Part shown: one piece after another, positions 12,501-23,670 of the stretch
How positions within the stretch are numbered: the first letter of the stretch is position 1
How the letters are laid out: the number at the start of each line of letters is the position of its first letter
Source: Verticillium longisporum
Taxonomy: Eukaryota > Ascomycota > Sordariomycetes > Glomerellales > Plectosphaerellaceae
DNA length: 64,000 nt
Assembly (NCBI GenBank): GCA_019188255.1
Contig: JAETXT010000011.1
Location: 992,001-1,056,000, forward strand
Reading direction: 5' to 3'
The notes under the pieces: generated by a model
What the model was told of the DNA's origin: nothing
The model's database searches: none
What the model saw: only the letters and a program-made list of their open reading frames with translations
Made by a program: the position numbers and the translations under genes

Positions 12501-14156
12501 GGTTCTGATCCAGGATACGGGAAGGGGCATGAGCCCGAAGCAGCTCGATGCGCTTTTCCGTGACCTGGAGCAGGTCAATCCGGACAGCAGCAGGCAGTTG
12601 ACTGCCGACGACGACTCCTCTTCGTCAGACAAGCGGACGTTGGGGCTGGGGCTTGCCTTGGTCGCTCGAATCATACGCAACATGAACGGCCAACTGCGGC
12701 TCAAGTCGGAGGAGGGCAAGGGGTCGACCTTTGTCATGCAGTTGCCGTTTGACATACCAGACGAGTCACCTTCGCTTTCCGTGGGATCTGGCCAGCAAAG
12801 CAATCCCGTGCCCGACGCGAATTCTGCATCGGCCACGAAACAACCTCAACGGCCCAGCGCAGGTGAGATCGTCCTGGTTGACGCAGGGACAGCCCCGCAC
12901 GCTCTCAAGTCCCCTGGCGAGACAACCGGCAACGTTATAGAGACGGGCAGCTTCAGGAGCCAGACCAGTAGCCATTTCAGCGGAGGCGGCAGCAAAGGCA
13001 GCCGCACAAGTGTTCACAGCTCCCTCAGTGATGCGGAAAGACTCATTGACGCCATCCAGACCCCACTGGGCATTGGCGAGCACGTCACAGGGTCTCCGTC
13101 GCGGCACCGAGCCGTCAAGGGACGTCACGACGACTCCGGCATCAACGTGGGAGCAGACGCCGCATCGACAGCGCGATCCGTGAGCCCTGCGACCACCCGG
13201 CACAGCGACCCAAGGTCGCCAGGGGCAATCGTTCTGCCCAGCCAGCAAACGACCGGCTTCGTCTCCGTGCGAGACACCAAGACGCCGATCCGACCAGTCA
13301 AAGTACCCGAGGAGTACTTCGACGAGCCGCAAGAAGCCCCTTCGTCATCTCGGGTGCTCTACGAAATTCCCGAGCCCACGATGCAGCAGCAGCCGCAGCC
13401 AGCACCCTCCGAGACCGACACAGCGACGAGCTCGCTTCCCAACCTGGACGGCACAAAGCTGCAGGTCTTGATTGCAGAAGATGATCCCATCAATCTAAGG
13501 GTATTGAGAAAACGACTTGAGAAGGCTGGCCACGAGGTGCACCACGCAGTCAATGGAGAGGAATGCGCCTTGTCTTTTCGCGAAAAGTCTGAGACCTTTG
13601 ACGTGGTGCTCATGGATATGCAGGTCCGTTACCTTCCACCTGGCATGATCCAGATCCATTTCGCCAGCTGTTGCTAACAATGTACCGGTAGATGCCTATT
13701 GTCGATGGTCTGGCAAGTACCAAGATGATACGATCTTTTGAGCAATCGCACGAGAACTGTCGCCACTCAGCCCTAGCTGCGCACAACGGCAGGGTACCCG
13801 TCTTTGCTGTATCTGCTTCCTTGATCGAACGCGAGAAGAACACGTATGCAGATGCTGGATTCGACGGCTGGATTCTCAAACCAGTCGACTTTAAACGACT
13901 CCACACGCTGCTTCTCGGCATCGTCGACGACAATGTGCGTACGTCTTGCCTTTACCAGGAAGGAGAATGGGAGCGTGGCGGCTGGTTCCACAGTCGGAGG
14001 TGTGAAGCGCGTGAGCCAGCATCCGATCATGATCATGCCGGGGGGGTGGGGCTCGAAACACCTCAAACCGGGGCCGAGGTTGCGGGTCAGGACGAAGGGT
14101 TACCGGCTCCGGAAGATGCAGTCAATGCGAGCGGTCCCGAGACCACCGAGTCCTAA
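9556..14156 (+). CDS. Fungal phytochrome, hybrid histidine kinase
   Basis: Red/far-red photoreceptor of the fungal phytochrome (FphA) class, a cytoplasmic or nuclear hybrid kinase feeding a His-Asp phosphorelay. Model: join(9556..13623, 13692..14156), 1,510 aa. In order: a Ser/Pro-rich N-terminal extension to about residue 250; a PAS domain with C260 in HCEDEPIHTPG, the expected bilin attachment cysteine in the position used by bacterial and fungal phytochromes; a GAF domain around 460-640 with the signature PASDIP near 513; PHY; a HisKA domain with phospho-His H838 in NSAHEVRTPL; an HATPase with DTGRGMS and GLGLAL; a Ser-rich linker; and a receiver domain starting near 1,300 with phosphoacceptor D1354. 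The single intron (GTCCGT...GTAG, 68 bp) falls directly after MDMQ in the receiver. All key residues are present, so it should bind bilin and signal. A second in-frame ATG lies at 9,586. Confidence 0.95.
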
Positions 14157-14925
14157 CCTTGATCCAGCCGAAACGAAGGGCTTCTGCTCTTGGAGAAGAT
14201 GACGTTGGGACCAACGGGGTATGGCGACAGATGTCGCGGGAATGCTTGCTTCTACGGAGACGCTGTGCCGGCTGGAGAGTAGCTCTTCTTACCAAGTCGT
14301 GCTGTAACGACGCCACCATCGTGGCTTGAGCCAGTTCCGACACGCGCAGCAGATGGCAATTCTGGCTAGCTTTGGCAGAATATGGTTGGGGTCGTCAATG
14401 GATGGCGTCAAATGGGTGGCTTTGTTTGACATGCCCAAGGGCGTTTGGAACGAAAGGAGTTTTTGGTGTCCACTGTGGCATACGCAGAGCAACGCATCGA
14501 TATGGAGTAAAGGCGGCCGAATAGGAAGACGGTCGGGTGTCTGGTCGCTTTTGATGTAGCCATATGAGCTTGAGCTCCCTTGAACTGGTGGGGCATTATC
14601 CATATACATTTTAACCGACAAACAACGACAACACACACCATATCACCTGGGATCATGGCCGTGCTGCTTAGATTGTTGGTCTCATTCCTCTGTTTGACAT
14701 GTTGTGGTTATCAGATGGGTCACGTATTCGTCAATGTCGCTACATACTCGTCTCGGAACAGCCGTCGCGCTGCTTCTCTTTAGAGGCAAAAAGTAATATT
14801 ATATGCATACAAGAACACGAATACGACCATGGCTTTGTGAGCATTGCCTCCACAGAGGGAGCAATTGTTGGGGGGGAGATGTGGAAGGATGAGAAACAAA
14901 ATACACCTAATCGTCTCGAACCTCG
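14157..14925. other. Convergent intergenic region
   Basis: The space between the 3' ends of the phytochrome gene and the sas3-like gene. Short open frames exist on both strands but none resembles a protein family. I see nothing else in it. Confidence 0.5.
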
Positions 14926-17900
14926 CTACTCGTCTCCAACAGCCGGGATATCACTCGCAATATTGGTATAAGCAATGTCCCCACCAGGTGCCGCTGCCCC
15001 GGATACTCTGGCGTCACCATGCGACGCCACCGGATCCTCAAACTGGACCCGGGCAGCTTCCCCGCCGGCCGCCTCATGCGCAGCCGCGCCGGTTCCCTTC
15101 TTCTTGGCGCTCTCGGCGAGGAGCCTCTGGCGCTCCTGCACCCATGCCGGCGGCAGGCCTGGGCCGCTGTCGGCGTTGCCATAGTCGCTCTTCTTTGTGC
15201 CCTTGGGCCAACGGCCTGGGCCGCGGCCGGTGCCACCGCTCTTGCGGCGCGAGGTCCCGCTCGCCTTGGGCTTGCTCGCAGATGGACGCTTGACGCTGCC
15301 GCCACCCGCTGACCGTCTGGGTTTGGCGCTGCTGCTGCTGCTGAGTGGAGTCGTGCGGACGATCGCAGGGCGCGGAATCGAGGCTCGTGGGCGGTCCTGG
15401 CGCCGCCCACCGGCTGGCGGGTAGACCTCAAAACGGGACGCGAGAATGCCCTCGTACTGCTCGAACCAGGCTGTTGAAGACACATGCCCTGCCGCTGCCT
15501 GCGACTGTGTTGGTGTGGAGGAAGCCGCCGGAACAGGGTCGTCATGAGGCTCTGTCGATTCACGGACCTGGTCCGCTAAGGCGCTCTGTTCATCTGCTAC
15601 ACCCTCTACTGGAGTGAGCTTCTCGGGCGCTGGACCGATCTCCGCAGGCACGAGAACCGAGCTCTGACTCTCCAAAGCCACGCCCGTTGAAACGCCATTG
15701 ACAAGGGGCGGCGCGACCATCTTGCGGTCTTCCTCCTCTTCCCGGGGAGCCATGGCAGTGATGGCAGGGCCCAGCTCAAAGTTTGTCGTGTTTCCCCTCC
15801 CCATCACGTAAGGCGTCCAGACCAGAGCTTCTTCATGGAGTTTGACGTACTGCTTAGCATCCCACTTCGACACGTACTCTCTGCAGTACGCAAGGTCTAG
15901 CCGAAAGGCATATAAGCCAGTCTTGGCGTCCCGAATCAAGCATCTCAGTCCCTCAAGTGCTGAGATAACGTCATCGGGGGTCAGTCCTGTGTCGTCTGAG
16001 ATCTGACGGAAACTCAGTCCAACCGGGCTCCCTTGGTCTTCACCGCCACCATCCCATCTTTTCAGGAGATACTGGCACATGACGAGCCGCCAGTAATTTC
16101 GGTACGAGACAAGGCCCATATCAGACAATGGCTTTTCCGGAGAGCCCGTCTTCTTCTCTACGCGCGTCAACAGGTAGGAGAAGTCAATCAAAAGGTTGCC
16201 ATAGCCCTTGCGCTGGTGGATCGGCAGTGTCAAGATGCAAGACACATTGTTCTGGCTGCTGGCTCGCTTTTCTTTCGAAAAATATCCGACAAAGTGGTAG
16301 CCGAGATCATCGTACTCACAAAGTACGTAGAACAGAAAGGGTTCAACGTCGTAGTAGAGGGTCTTCGAGCCAAGGAACAATTTTGCGAGGAGACAGAGAT
16401 TCTGACAATACACCGGGTTCTTGCGCCCATCCACCTCAAACACAGAAACGGACCCGTGCCGGTAGATCTCGTCTCCGGGAGGGTGTTTAGCTGGGCACTT
16501 GAGCTTATGGCGCCATGCCACGTAGTCAGAGTTCATGTACTTGAGGCAGAATTCGCAGATGTACAGAATCCGATTCCTGCTGTACTCCTCGGGGTAGGGT
16601 GCTGCATACCACGTGTCGATTTCCCAACCGCCAAACTCGATGCACTCGATTTGGCTAGCCGGACCAGCCGCTTTTTTTCCCTTCTTGGCCTTTTCAGCGC
16701 CTTCGCGGCTGATCTGGATAACGTGCATTGTCCTCCATTCTTCCTCAGCCTTTTGCTTGGCTTCGTCAAAGCGTCTGCGGTCATCGTTTGTAGGCAACGT
16801 GCGAGACGTGTCGGCTTCCACGTCAGTAAGAATGCCGCCATAGGGCTTTGTTCTTATATCGTCCGTCTCTCGATCAAGGAAGGAATAGAATGGCTGAGAG
16901 CTACTTGACGACATGAATGGCGTCGGCAGCGCTGTGAGGCTCGGTCGAACTGATCGCGCCGGCTCGTTCCTTGCCGTCCGCTTACGATTCGAAGATGCTT
17001 TCGACACCATGACATGTCGTAAGCCAGCAGGGTCTACACGAATGCTAATGAGCATGCTATTCGACCGCCTGGTGACAGTGACGGCGGCATGATTCCGAGA
17101 CACCTTGAGGCGCAACTTTCGAGGTTTGTCTGTCTCACCAGTCTCGCTTTGAGCGTTGTGAGACGTGGTTTCACGCGACGAATGTTGTTCTTCGGGCGTG
17201 CGCCGCCGACGCTTACGAAGTAACATTGCGCTGTCGTCGGGTTCAGAGGGAGAAGTTCGGCGTTTTCGAAGAAGTCGTGTATGTTCATCGTCATCGCCAT
17301 CCACATCGGGATATTCTTGCTTGTCAAAAACTTCTGGACCATCGTGTTTAGGCGGATCAGATGTCTCCAGACTAGGTTGAGATTGGTCGGGAACTGCGCC
17401 AGTTGTAGGCACCAATGGTTGGTTCGTTTCATTAGCTGGGTGAGTGTCAGGAGGTTCGGCGGTCAGCTTTGTAGACGAGACGCAGCTCGGACAGCTCCAA
17501 AGGCTTGCATCTACGCTCAAACATTAGTACTGGCACCTGAAGCTGTCAAATTGGTTGATGCTCAAAGAAAACAGCCGCATACCATCGTGCGATCGCAAAG
17601 CACCGGTTTCTCGCGCGCAAAATTGATGTGCTGGAAACTGTCAGTATGCATAGTCTCGTCTTTGGTGTAAAACGCACAGTTCTCGCCACAATGAGAGCAC
17701 ATTAGGTAGTCCTCAAAGTCTTCGCCCGGGTCATGTTCTTCATCCTGTTTGCAGAACAAGCACAGAGTCCGACCTGCAGCATCTGACTCTTCATCCTCAT
17801 CTTCGTGGCTTTCTGGGGCATCCTCCCAGGCAGCTGCGCCGTCTGAGTCTTCCGAGCCATCGGTAGTTGAATGTGATTGTTCGCTATCGACATCATCTTC

Positions 17901-18425
17901 GTCGTCGGTGTCGCCAGGCCGGATTTTGACAGCTCCGACGCCTTCGTCATCGTTGTCATCCTCGTCGTCGCCAGATTGCACACTCCCTGTGGACTGTTCA
18001 ACTGCTTCGCCGACGCCTTCATCTTGATCCATGTTGAGCTGCACAACATGCTCGACATCTTCCTCCCCTTCAGCATCGTTCTCATCGTAGGGATTCACAA
18101 TTTCTTCGGCATCTGCAGCGCCGTCATCTTCGCCTTGGGCATCCTCCTCCCCTTCAGCATCATCTTCGACAGACTCAGCATTCTTGGAGACCAAGGTAGC
18201 TGTAGGACCGCCGTATCTTTCAATTGTCAAGTCTTCCAAGCCATTGACGTGCAGGTATAACTGATTGCCGGATCCAGTCCTCAAGGGTTCCGATGTGTCG
18301 TCCTGATTTTGATAAGGTAACATGGCCGCATTCGAGGAGTCGGAGTCATCGCGCTCCAAGTCCTCCTCAGAAACCACAACGCTTTGTTGCAGCTCCTCTT
18401 CGGCTGCTAGCTGAGCACTGGCCAT
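14926..18425 (-). CDS. sas3: MYST histone acetyltransferase with PHD finger (Sas3/KAT6 type)
   Basis: Nuclear lysine acetyltransferase, catalytic subunit of a NuA3-like complex that acetylates histone H3. Model: complement(join(14926..17510, 17583..17630, 17678..18425)), 1,126 aa. The N terminus is very acidic (Asp/Glu runs). A PHD finger spans residues 222-275 and is spread over all three exons: CLFC, CSHC, H251, C254 and W270-S-C-P-S-C275. Only the model with the 48-nt middle exon restores this zinc-ligand pattern. Reading through the first donor (GTGCGT) gives an open but non-homologous tail. The MYST domain (about 545-815) has the CEFC...H...C zinc finger, the acetyl-CoA loop RKGYG, the VSCIL cysteine and the SPEKPLSD glutamate. 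The Ser/Ala/Lys-rich C terminus looks disordered. It is convergent with the phytochrome gene and head-to-head with the complex I subunit gene. Confidence 0.92.
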
Positions 18426-19162
18426 GTCGGCTGACTTTCGAGCTGGTTTTGTATCTGTTGCGTATTATGATCGAGATTGCGGGTCTAGTGGGAGGTTCGA
18501 AAAGCTCAGAGGCAGTGGTGGCCCATTTCAGGGCGCAACAACGCGGTCTTGGAACGCGCCTGTCGCGTGGTGACAGAGTGCCAGGGGCGGGTGGGCTGTC
18601 TTCGCAGAAACGCAACCTGTAGGTCCTGTTTGGTTTGTCGTGTACTCCTCCTAGGGCTTTGGGGTTACGAGCCAGGGAAACTAACAGAGAAAAAGCTTAT
18701 GGCGGCCGGGAGCTGTTGTTGAGGAGTAAAGCTAATTCCACCGAAGCTGGTGTTGTTGCTTGAGACAGTTCATCAGTGTGCGATACACTGTGCAGCCCCG
18801 TGGCTTTGGACTGGTCGCTCAGATAAGGCTGCAATCGTCAGATAACGCTGGAGGTTCCAAGCCCATCAGTGAAGTCAATGAATGGGATTGGAAGTTGACG
18901 CATGGTCACGTGCTGGCCTGATCACGTAAGAATCCCTCGGCATGCATGTAATGTTCGACCACTAAGATGCTTCGCATTGCGGCCTCACTGAAGATATCGC
19001 GACAACCCTTCGATCTACGCAACGTAATAGTGGCATTCACGCCGCGCGACATTGCACCTAGACCATTCGTCAATATCCAATTGGCGGCAAGACCGCAAGG
19101 CGGAATCACGGTCATCTCAATCTTTTCCTCCCTATAGCGACTCATTTAAGCAGCTAGCCATC
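18426..19162. promoter_or_regulatory. Shared divergent promoter region, sas3 / NDUFA1 homologue
   Basis: A 737-bp region separates the two start codons, so it must hold both promoters. I see no conserved operator and no gene in it. The split between the two promoters cannot be placed from sequence alone. Confidence 0.5.
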
Positions 19163-19654
19163 ATGCCTGTTCCTTTCGAGACATTGATCCCTTACGGGAT
19201 CATCGTTGCGGTATGCGAGGCCAGGAATTCGTTCTCAACGATGATTCTGATACTATTCACAGATGTTTGGTATCACTGGCACTGGTTTAGCCGTTGTCAA
19301 GGGTATTCAGAATGGCGGCAAGAAGCCCCGATACAGCCTTGACCAGTGGGACAAGGTACGTTTCTCCATATCATGACGTGTTCAGGACCTTCGCTGACCG
19401 CTCCATAGCAAAGTAAGGCCGTTACTACGACTCTTCAATCTATTCCATAAAGCTAATCCGGCCGCTTGTACAGTGATGGATCGTGACCGTCGCTTGACGG
19501 GCAACCTTAGAGGACAGACGGACAATCCGATCGCTCCGACCGGTTTCGAACTCAATAACCCATGGAGAGTGAGCTGAGCCTAGTTCTATTCACCTTTTGA
19601 AAGAGGAACAAATTGCTGACAGCCTAATTACAGCTAGAAAAGAGGATTTCGTAA
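19163..19654 (+). CDS. NDUFA1: Complex I subunit NDUFA1/MWFE homologue, five exons with 4-nt microexon
   Basis: Small accessory membrane subunit of mitochondrial NADH:ubiquinone oxidoreductase. Model: join(19163..19210, 19263..19355, 19409..19412, 19474..19568, 19634..19654), 86 aa. The protein begins MPVPFETLIPYGIIVA, runs through one hydrophobic inner-membrane helix (to about residue 28), and continues with QWDKQMMDRDRR and GFELNNPWR, the fungal MWFE pattern as I remember it. Its longest exon is 95 nt, so simple ORF searches miss it. Exon 3 is only four bases (CAAA) between AG and GTAAGG. It supplies the Q codon and the first base of M in DKQMMD; without it the frame is lost. All introns have standard GT/AG ends. 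It shares its promoter region with the sas3-like gene. Confidence 0.9.
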
Positions 19655-19933
19655 ACTAGTCAGGGCGACGAACACATTGGGGCGATGGGCAGGGCAGAGC
19701 TTTGGTGGTTCTTTGCGATCACTTATGGCAGGTCTAGAGATTCAGCCGAACATATCAACTGAGGACCTGAGACTGAGAGCATACATCAGATGCCACGTGG
19801 CAACTTGCTTGTGCCATTGCGGATGCAGGCAAGACGTACAAGTCAAAGTTGGGCAGCAACATAAAACCCTGGGATCCAAGCATTAATGCCATTATCTTGC
19901 ATACACTACTTGTTGTTAAGCTGGTTGATTGAG

Positions 19934-21133
19934 CTACTTGTCTCCTATTTCCAATCTGGGCCTGTTCTTGTTGAGGCTGTCAACTAGGAGGCAAGCTTGA
20001 CAGTGAGCTTGACTGGTCATGTAACCACACCGCTTGCACTTTCCTAGAACTTGGAGCTCGCTCATCGTGTCCGCGATGGACGAGGCTTCCTTTCTGGTAG
20101 CCCTATTCGCTTGCGTCTTGTTTTTATTGTTTGTCGTGAAGGTGAAATCAACTTCTGAAGGCTTCTCCGCAGCGGCTTCGCCAGACTTCGCTTCGATGAC
20201 GGCAAGTTCGCTTCCCATGCTGTGGCCCTGTTTGGAACCACATGATGGCGCATCGTCATCTTCAACTGAGCCTTGGCCTGAGCAAGCGCAGGGATTTGAT
20301 GTTGACCCGGGAACGAGGCGTGCCATATCCTCCCCACTTCTGACAATGTCGAGTATCGCACTTGGCCTCACACGCTCGAGATTCTTGATCAAACTTCGGG
20401 CTGTACCTCTGAACGCCTCTGGGCTATAGATACACTCGGTACTAAAGTAGTCAAGCTTCTTGTGGTGGGCATACAAGACGATTTCCTTCTCGTACGAGTA
20501 CTTCAGAGGCTTGCTCCTCTTGACGTCACTACTGTCGTCACCCGTCATGATGCTTGTACTCCGGGACAGTCGCGGCAGATCACCCCTTAAGAGGTTCATC
20601 AAGATTGTCTCTGCAATATCGTCCGCATTGTGGCCGGTGACCAGATGCCGAATGCCCAACATCTTCGACCCTCGGTCTAAGGCTTGCCGGCGGAAAACGC
20701 CGCAGTAGGTGCAATTGCCTTTCTTGCCCACGGTGCCCACAACTTGGTCCATCGTCCAGCCATATAGCTCATCGTAGCCCACAACAGTCAGGGGCATGTC
20801 GTACTGTATGGCATTTCGCTTGACAGTCTCCAGAGAATCGTCACGGTACCCTTTGATTCCTTCATCAATACTGAGGAGAATCAGGTCAAGTCCGTAATCG
20901 TGGCGCTCGTTAAGGGTTTTGAGGACTGATGCAAGGACAGTCGAATCCTTGCCACCAGATGCCCCTATGGCCACTCTATCACCCCTACTGAACAGCTTTG
21001 ACGACAAGATTGTGTGATGAACCTCATCCTCGAAGACCGAGATGAAACACGCCTTGCAAATTTTTTGGTGATTCTTCGGTCTCTTAACAACAGCTCGGTC
21101 AGTGTTGCACCTGGCGCAGATGATCGGCGCCAT
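19934..21133 (-). CDS. NCS6: Cytoplasmic tRNA 2-thiolation protein 1 (Ncs6/Ctu1)
   Basis: ATP-pyrophosphatase that, with Ncs2/Ctu2 and the Urm1 sulfur carrier, makes the 2-thio group of the wobble uridine in cytosolic tRNA-Lys, -Glu and -Gln. Single exon, 399 aa, close to the usual family length. Features in order: an N-terminal zinc-binding pair CARC (7-10) with CKAC (26-29); the PP-loop SGGKDS at 59-64; a GNCTYCG motif near residue 140; [10 protein letters not shown]; and a C-terminal zinc ribbon with CKRCGY and CQAC. Between about 290 and 355 is a low-complexity Ser/Lys insert typical of fungal members. Start is the first ATG, followed by APIICARCN. It is divergent from the ribosomal protein gene. 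No breaks were seen. Confidence 0.95.
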   Translation of the reverse strand: MAPIICARCNTDRAVVKRPKNHQKICKACFISVFEDEVHHTILSSKLFSRGDRVAIGASGGKDSTVLASVLKTLNERHDYGLDLILLSIDEGIKGYRDDSLETVKRNAIQYDMPLTVVGYDELYGWTMDQVVGTVGKKGNCTYCGVFRRQALDRGSKMLGIRHLVTGHNADDIAETILMNLLRGDLPRLSRSTSIMTGDDSSDVKRSKPLKYSYEKEIVLYAHHKKLDYFSTECIYSPEAFRGTARSLIKNLERVRPSAILDIVRSGEDMARLVPGSTSNPCACSGQGSVEDDDAPSCGSKQGHSMGSELAVIEAKSGEAAAEKPSEVDFTFTTNNKNKTQANRATRKEASSIADTMSELQVLGKCKRCGYMTSQAHCQACLLVDSLNKNRPRLEIGDK

Positions 21134-21709
21134 CTTGCCTTTTACTACTTGAGGGATGACTCGACTTGAAAATTTGGTAGAAGGCTCGCTGGATATTTAT
21201 GACGCTGACTCAACCAGGCTGAAGGTTGAGAGGGCGTGGAGATGACTGAGATGGTTTCGGCCCCAGTTCGACGAGATGATTCTGGCGAGCGCAAGAGATT
21301 GAATTGAGACGAGGCAAAGGGTTCTTTATCGGCAAGATGACCTCTAACCAAGCATCAGTCTGAAGCCCGCATGCCAGAAGAATCGCTCTAAGACTTTACA
21401 GACCTTAGGTAATGCTCTGTAGTGGTTCGTGCATAAGGTAACCTAGGCAGCCTAGGTAGGTACCTGGGTAACTAAGGAACGGCACGTATATCACGTGAAA
21501 GGAAGGCCCCACGCGCCACAACTTCCTTACAGCAACCCTAGGCGGCAGACAGTACGTACCTTTTTTTTTCCTTGAGGACCCCACCCACAGGTTTAGCGCA
21601 ATGAATATTTCCCACCAAGTCACTTGAATAAAATTCGCACGCACTCTCACCACCGTCGTTCCCTCCTCCCACTAACCGACAATCGCCAACCGCAGGAACA
21701 ACTGTCACA
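21134..21709. promoter_or_regulatory. Shared divergent promoter region, NCS6 / RPL8
   Basis: A 576-bp region between two start codons. Around 21,411-21,477 it holds a patch of overlapping CCTAGG/GGTACC palindromic words (see findings). A poly-T tract at 21,559-21,569 lies upstream of the ribosomal protein start. No gene is visible. Confidence 0.5.
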
Positions 21710-22863
21710 ATGGTAAGTTGAAACAATGTCGAGCACTCTGGGCTCACATCATTCCAAGCTCGTCGAGCATAGCTTTCGGTTTTGCTCTGGCAGATCGAAT
21801 CATTCCGCCTACAGAGTTCAGCATGAATGCAATTCTTGCTGAACTGGGTGATGATATGGCTTGAGGCGTTCGATGAGCACATCTGTGCAAATTGTCGTCT
21901 CTTTAGAGCTCAAGAAAGACAACGTGGTCTGATCAAGTCGCTGATGTCTTTCTTCCTCAATGATAGCCTCCCAAGTCCGGCAAGAAGGTGGCTGCTGCCC
22001 CTTTCCCTCAGGGAAAGGCTGGCAAGAAGGGCCCTAAGGTAAGACCTGTCACACTATGACCCACGCTTCCTGCGAAATGCTCATCATGATGATTTCAGAA
22101 CCCTCTCCTCGAGCGCAAGGCCCGCAACTTCGGCATCGGTCAAGATATCCAGCCCCGCCGCAACCTGTCGCGCATGGTGAAGTGGCCCGAGTATGTCCGT
22201 CTTCAGCGCCAGAAGAAGATCCTCAGCATGCGCCTGAAGGTCCCCCTGCGATTGCCCAGTTCCAGCACGTCCTTGACCGCAACACCGCCGCCCAGGCTTT
22301 CAAGCTGCTCAACAAGTACCGCCCTGAGACTAAGGCCGAGAAGAAGGAGCGTCTCGTCAAGGAGGCCACTGCCGTCAAGGACGGCAAGAAAAAGGAGGAC
22401 GTCAGCAAGAAGCCCTACACGGTCAAGTACGGCCTGAACCACGTTGTAGGTCTGATCGAGAACAAGAAGGCGTCGCTGGTCCTCATCCCCAACGATGTTG
22501 ACCCCATTGAGCTCGTCATTTTCCTGCCGGCGCTCTGCCGCAAGATGGGCGTTCCCTACGCCATCATCAAGGGCAAGGCTCGTCTCGGAACTGTTGTCCA
22601 CAAGAAGGTATGAGCGTTCAGCCGAAGATGGATCGCAATCAACGACTAACCCTAGCAACTAGACTGCCGCCGTTCTGGCCGTGACTGAAGTCCGTTCCGA
22701 GGACAAGAGCGAACTCTCGAAGCTCATTTCCGCCGTCAAGGATGGCTACCTGGAGAAGACCGAGCAGTCGAGGAAGCAGTGGGGTGGTGGTATCATGGGC
22801 CAGAAGGCTCAGAACGCCATGGCCAAGAAGAAGAAGGCTCTCGAGTCGGCCATTAAGGTCTAA
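21710..22863 (+). CDS. RPL8: 60S ribosomal protein eL8 (RPL8/L7a), one-base frameshift
   Basis: Large-subunit ribosomal protein of the L7Ae/L30e RNA-binding superfamily. Model: join(21710..21712, 21967..22038, 22099..22607, 22663..22863); exon 1 is only the ATG, as in many fungal ribosomal protein genes. The product starts [20 protein letters not shown] and continues with the highly conserved [25 protein letters not shown]. At the CCCCC run (22,242-22,246) the frame breaks: KVP is followed in the current frame by LRLPSS, while the correct continuation [13 protein letters not shown] lies one frame away. One missing C restores a 261-aa protein with an intact L7Ae core and the C terminus [20 protein letters not shown]. 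The gene is essential in yeasts and there is no other sign of decay, so a base-calling error is most likely. Confidence 0.93.
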
Positions 22864-23670
22864 GACATCGAAATACCCGGTTTTGCTTTTGCGCGATAGG
22901 AAAAGTCAGCAGCAGCAGCAGCTCGATTACGCTGTTACTGCTGTCAAGGCATCTTAGCCTCTCCTCAAGAGGCAGGCAGTATGGCAAATACACACCAAGG
23001 CATAGGAGTCACGGTTCACGAGTCAATGCTAGTATTCTCTGTAATCTGCATGACCCCAGGTGAACCTTGAGACATTGATGTAAATCATCTCTCCATGATA
23101 CTAGACTGCGCTCTCAGGAGGGTGCAGCTATGAAGCCACACTAGTTTGCCTGGTATCTTCATGCACCCACAGGCCACTTAAATAAGAGCCATCTGTCAAG
23201 GTGTTGCTTCATATGTTTCAGGATCGGGACTTTAGGGGTGGTGATAGCCCTTGGCGATGTGCTAAGTGATTGATTTGCGTCTCAAGAGCTGGAGGTGGGC
23301 GGGCTAGGATGTCCTAGCTCGTTCAAGCCATACAAATCTTGGAAAAGGCAGGATCAAATCCCGGAAGGGGTTCGGACGCTTGGCTATACGGTGACCTCCC
23401 GTATTCCCTCGTCCTGAGCCTAGATTTCAAACACAAAGGGGTAGCTCTTGATGATGTATGTTCTCCTGTCTGGGGCTTAAATTATTTATCACCTGGGCAG
23501 GGCGCTCTCGATGCCTAAGCTTCTGTCCCAGACATCTGTAATTGATTCCAATACAGGACGACGCTTATACAATGCTCTTCTCAATTGCCCTGGCCAACTT
23601 ACCATCAACCTAAGCAAAACTCAAGACCTTGACGCATATGTGGCGTCGAGCAACGGTGAGACAATGTAGC
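22864..23670. other. Intergenic region
   Basis: No supported gene. It includes the 3' flank of the ribosomal protein gene. An open stretch from about 23,560 that could splice into the carbonic anhydrase frame (donor GTGAGA at 23,656) would give an alternative N terminus. I prefer the simpler start at 23,671. Confidence 0.45.
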
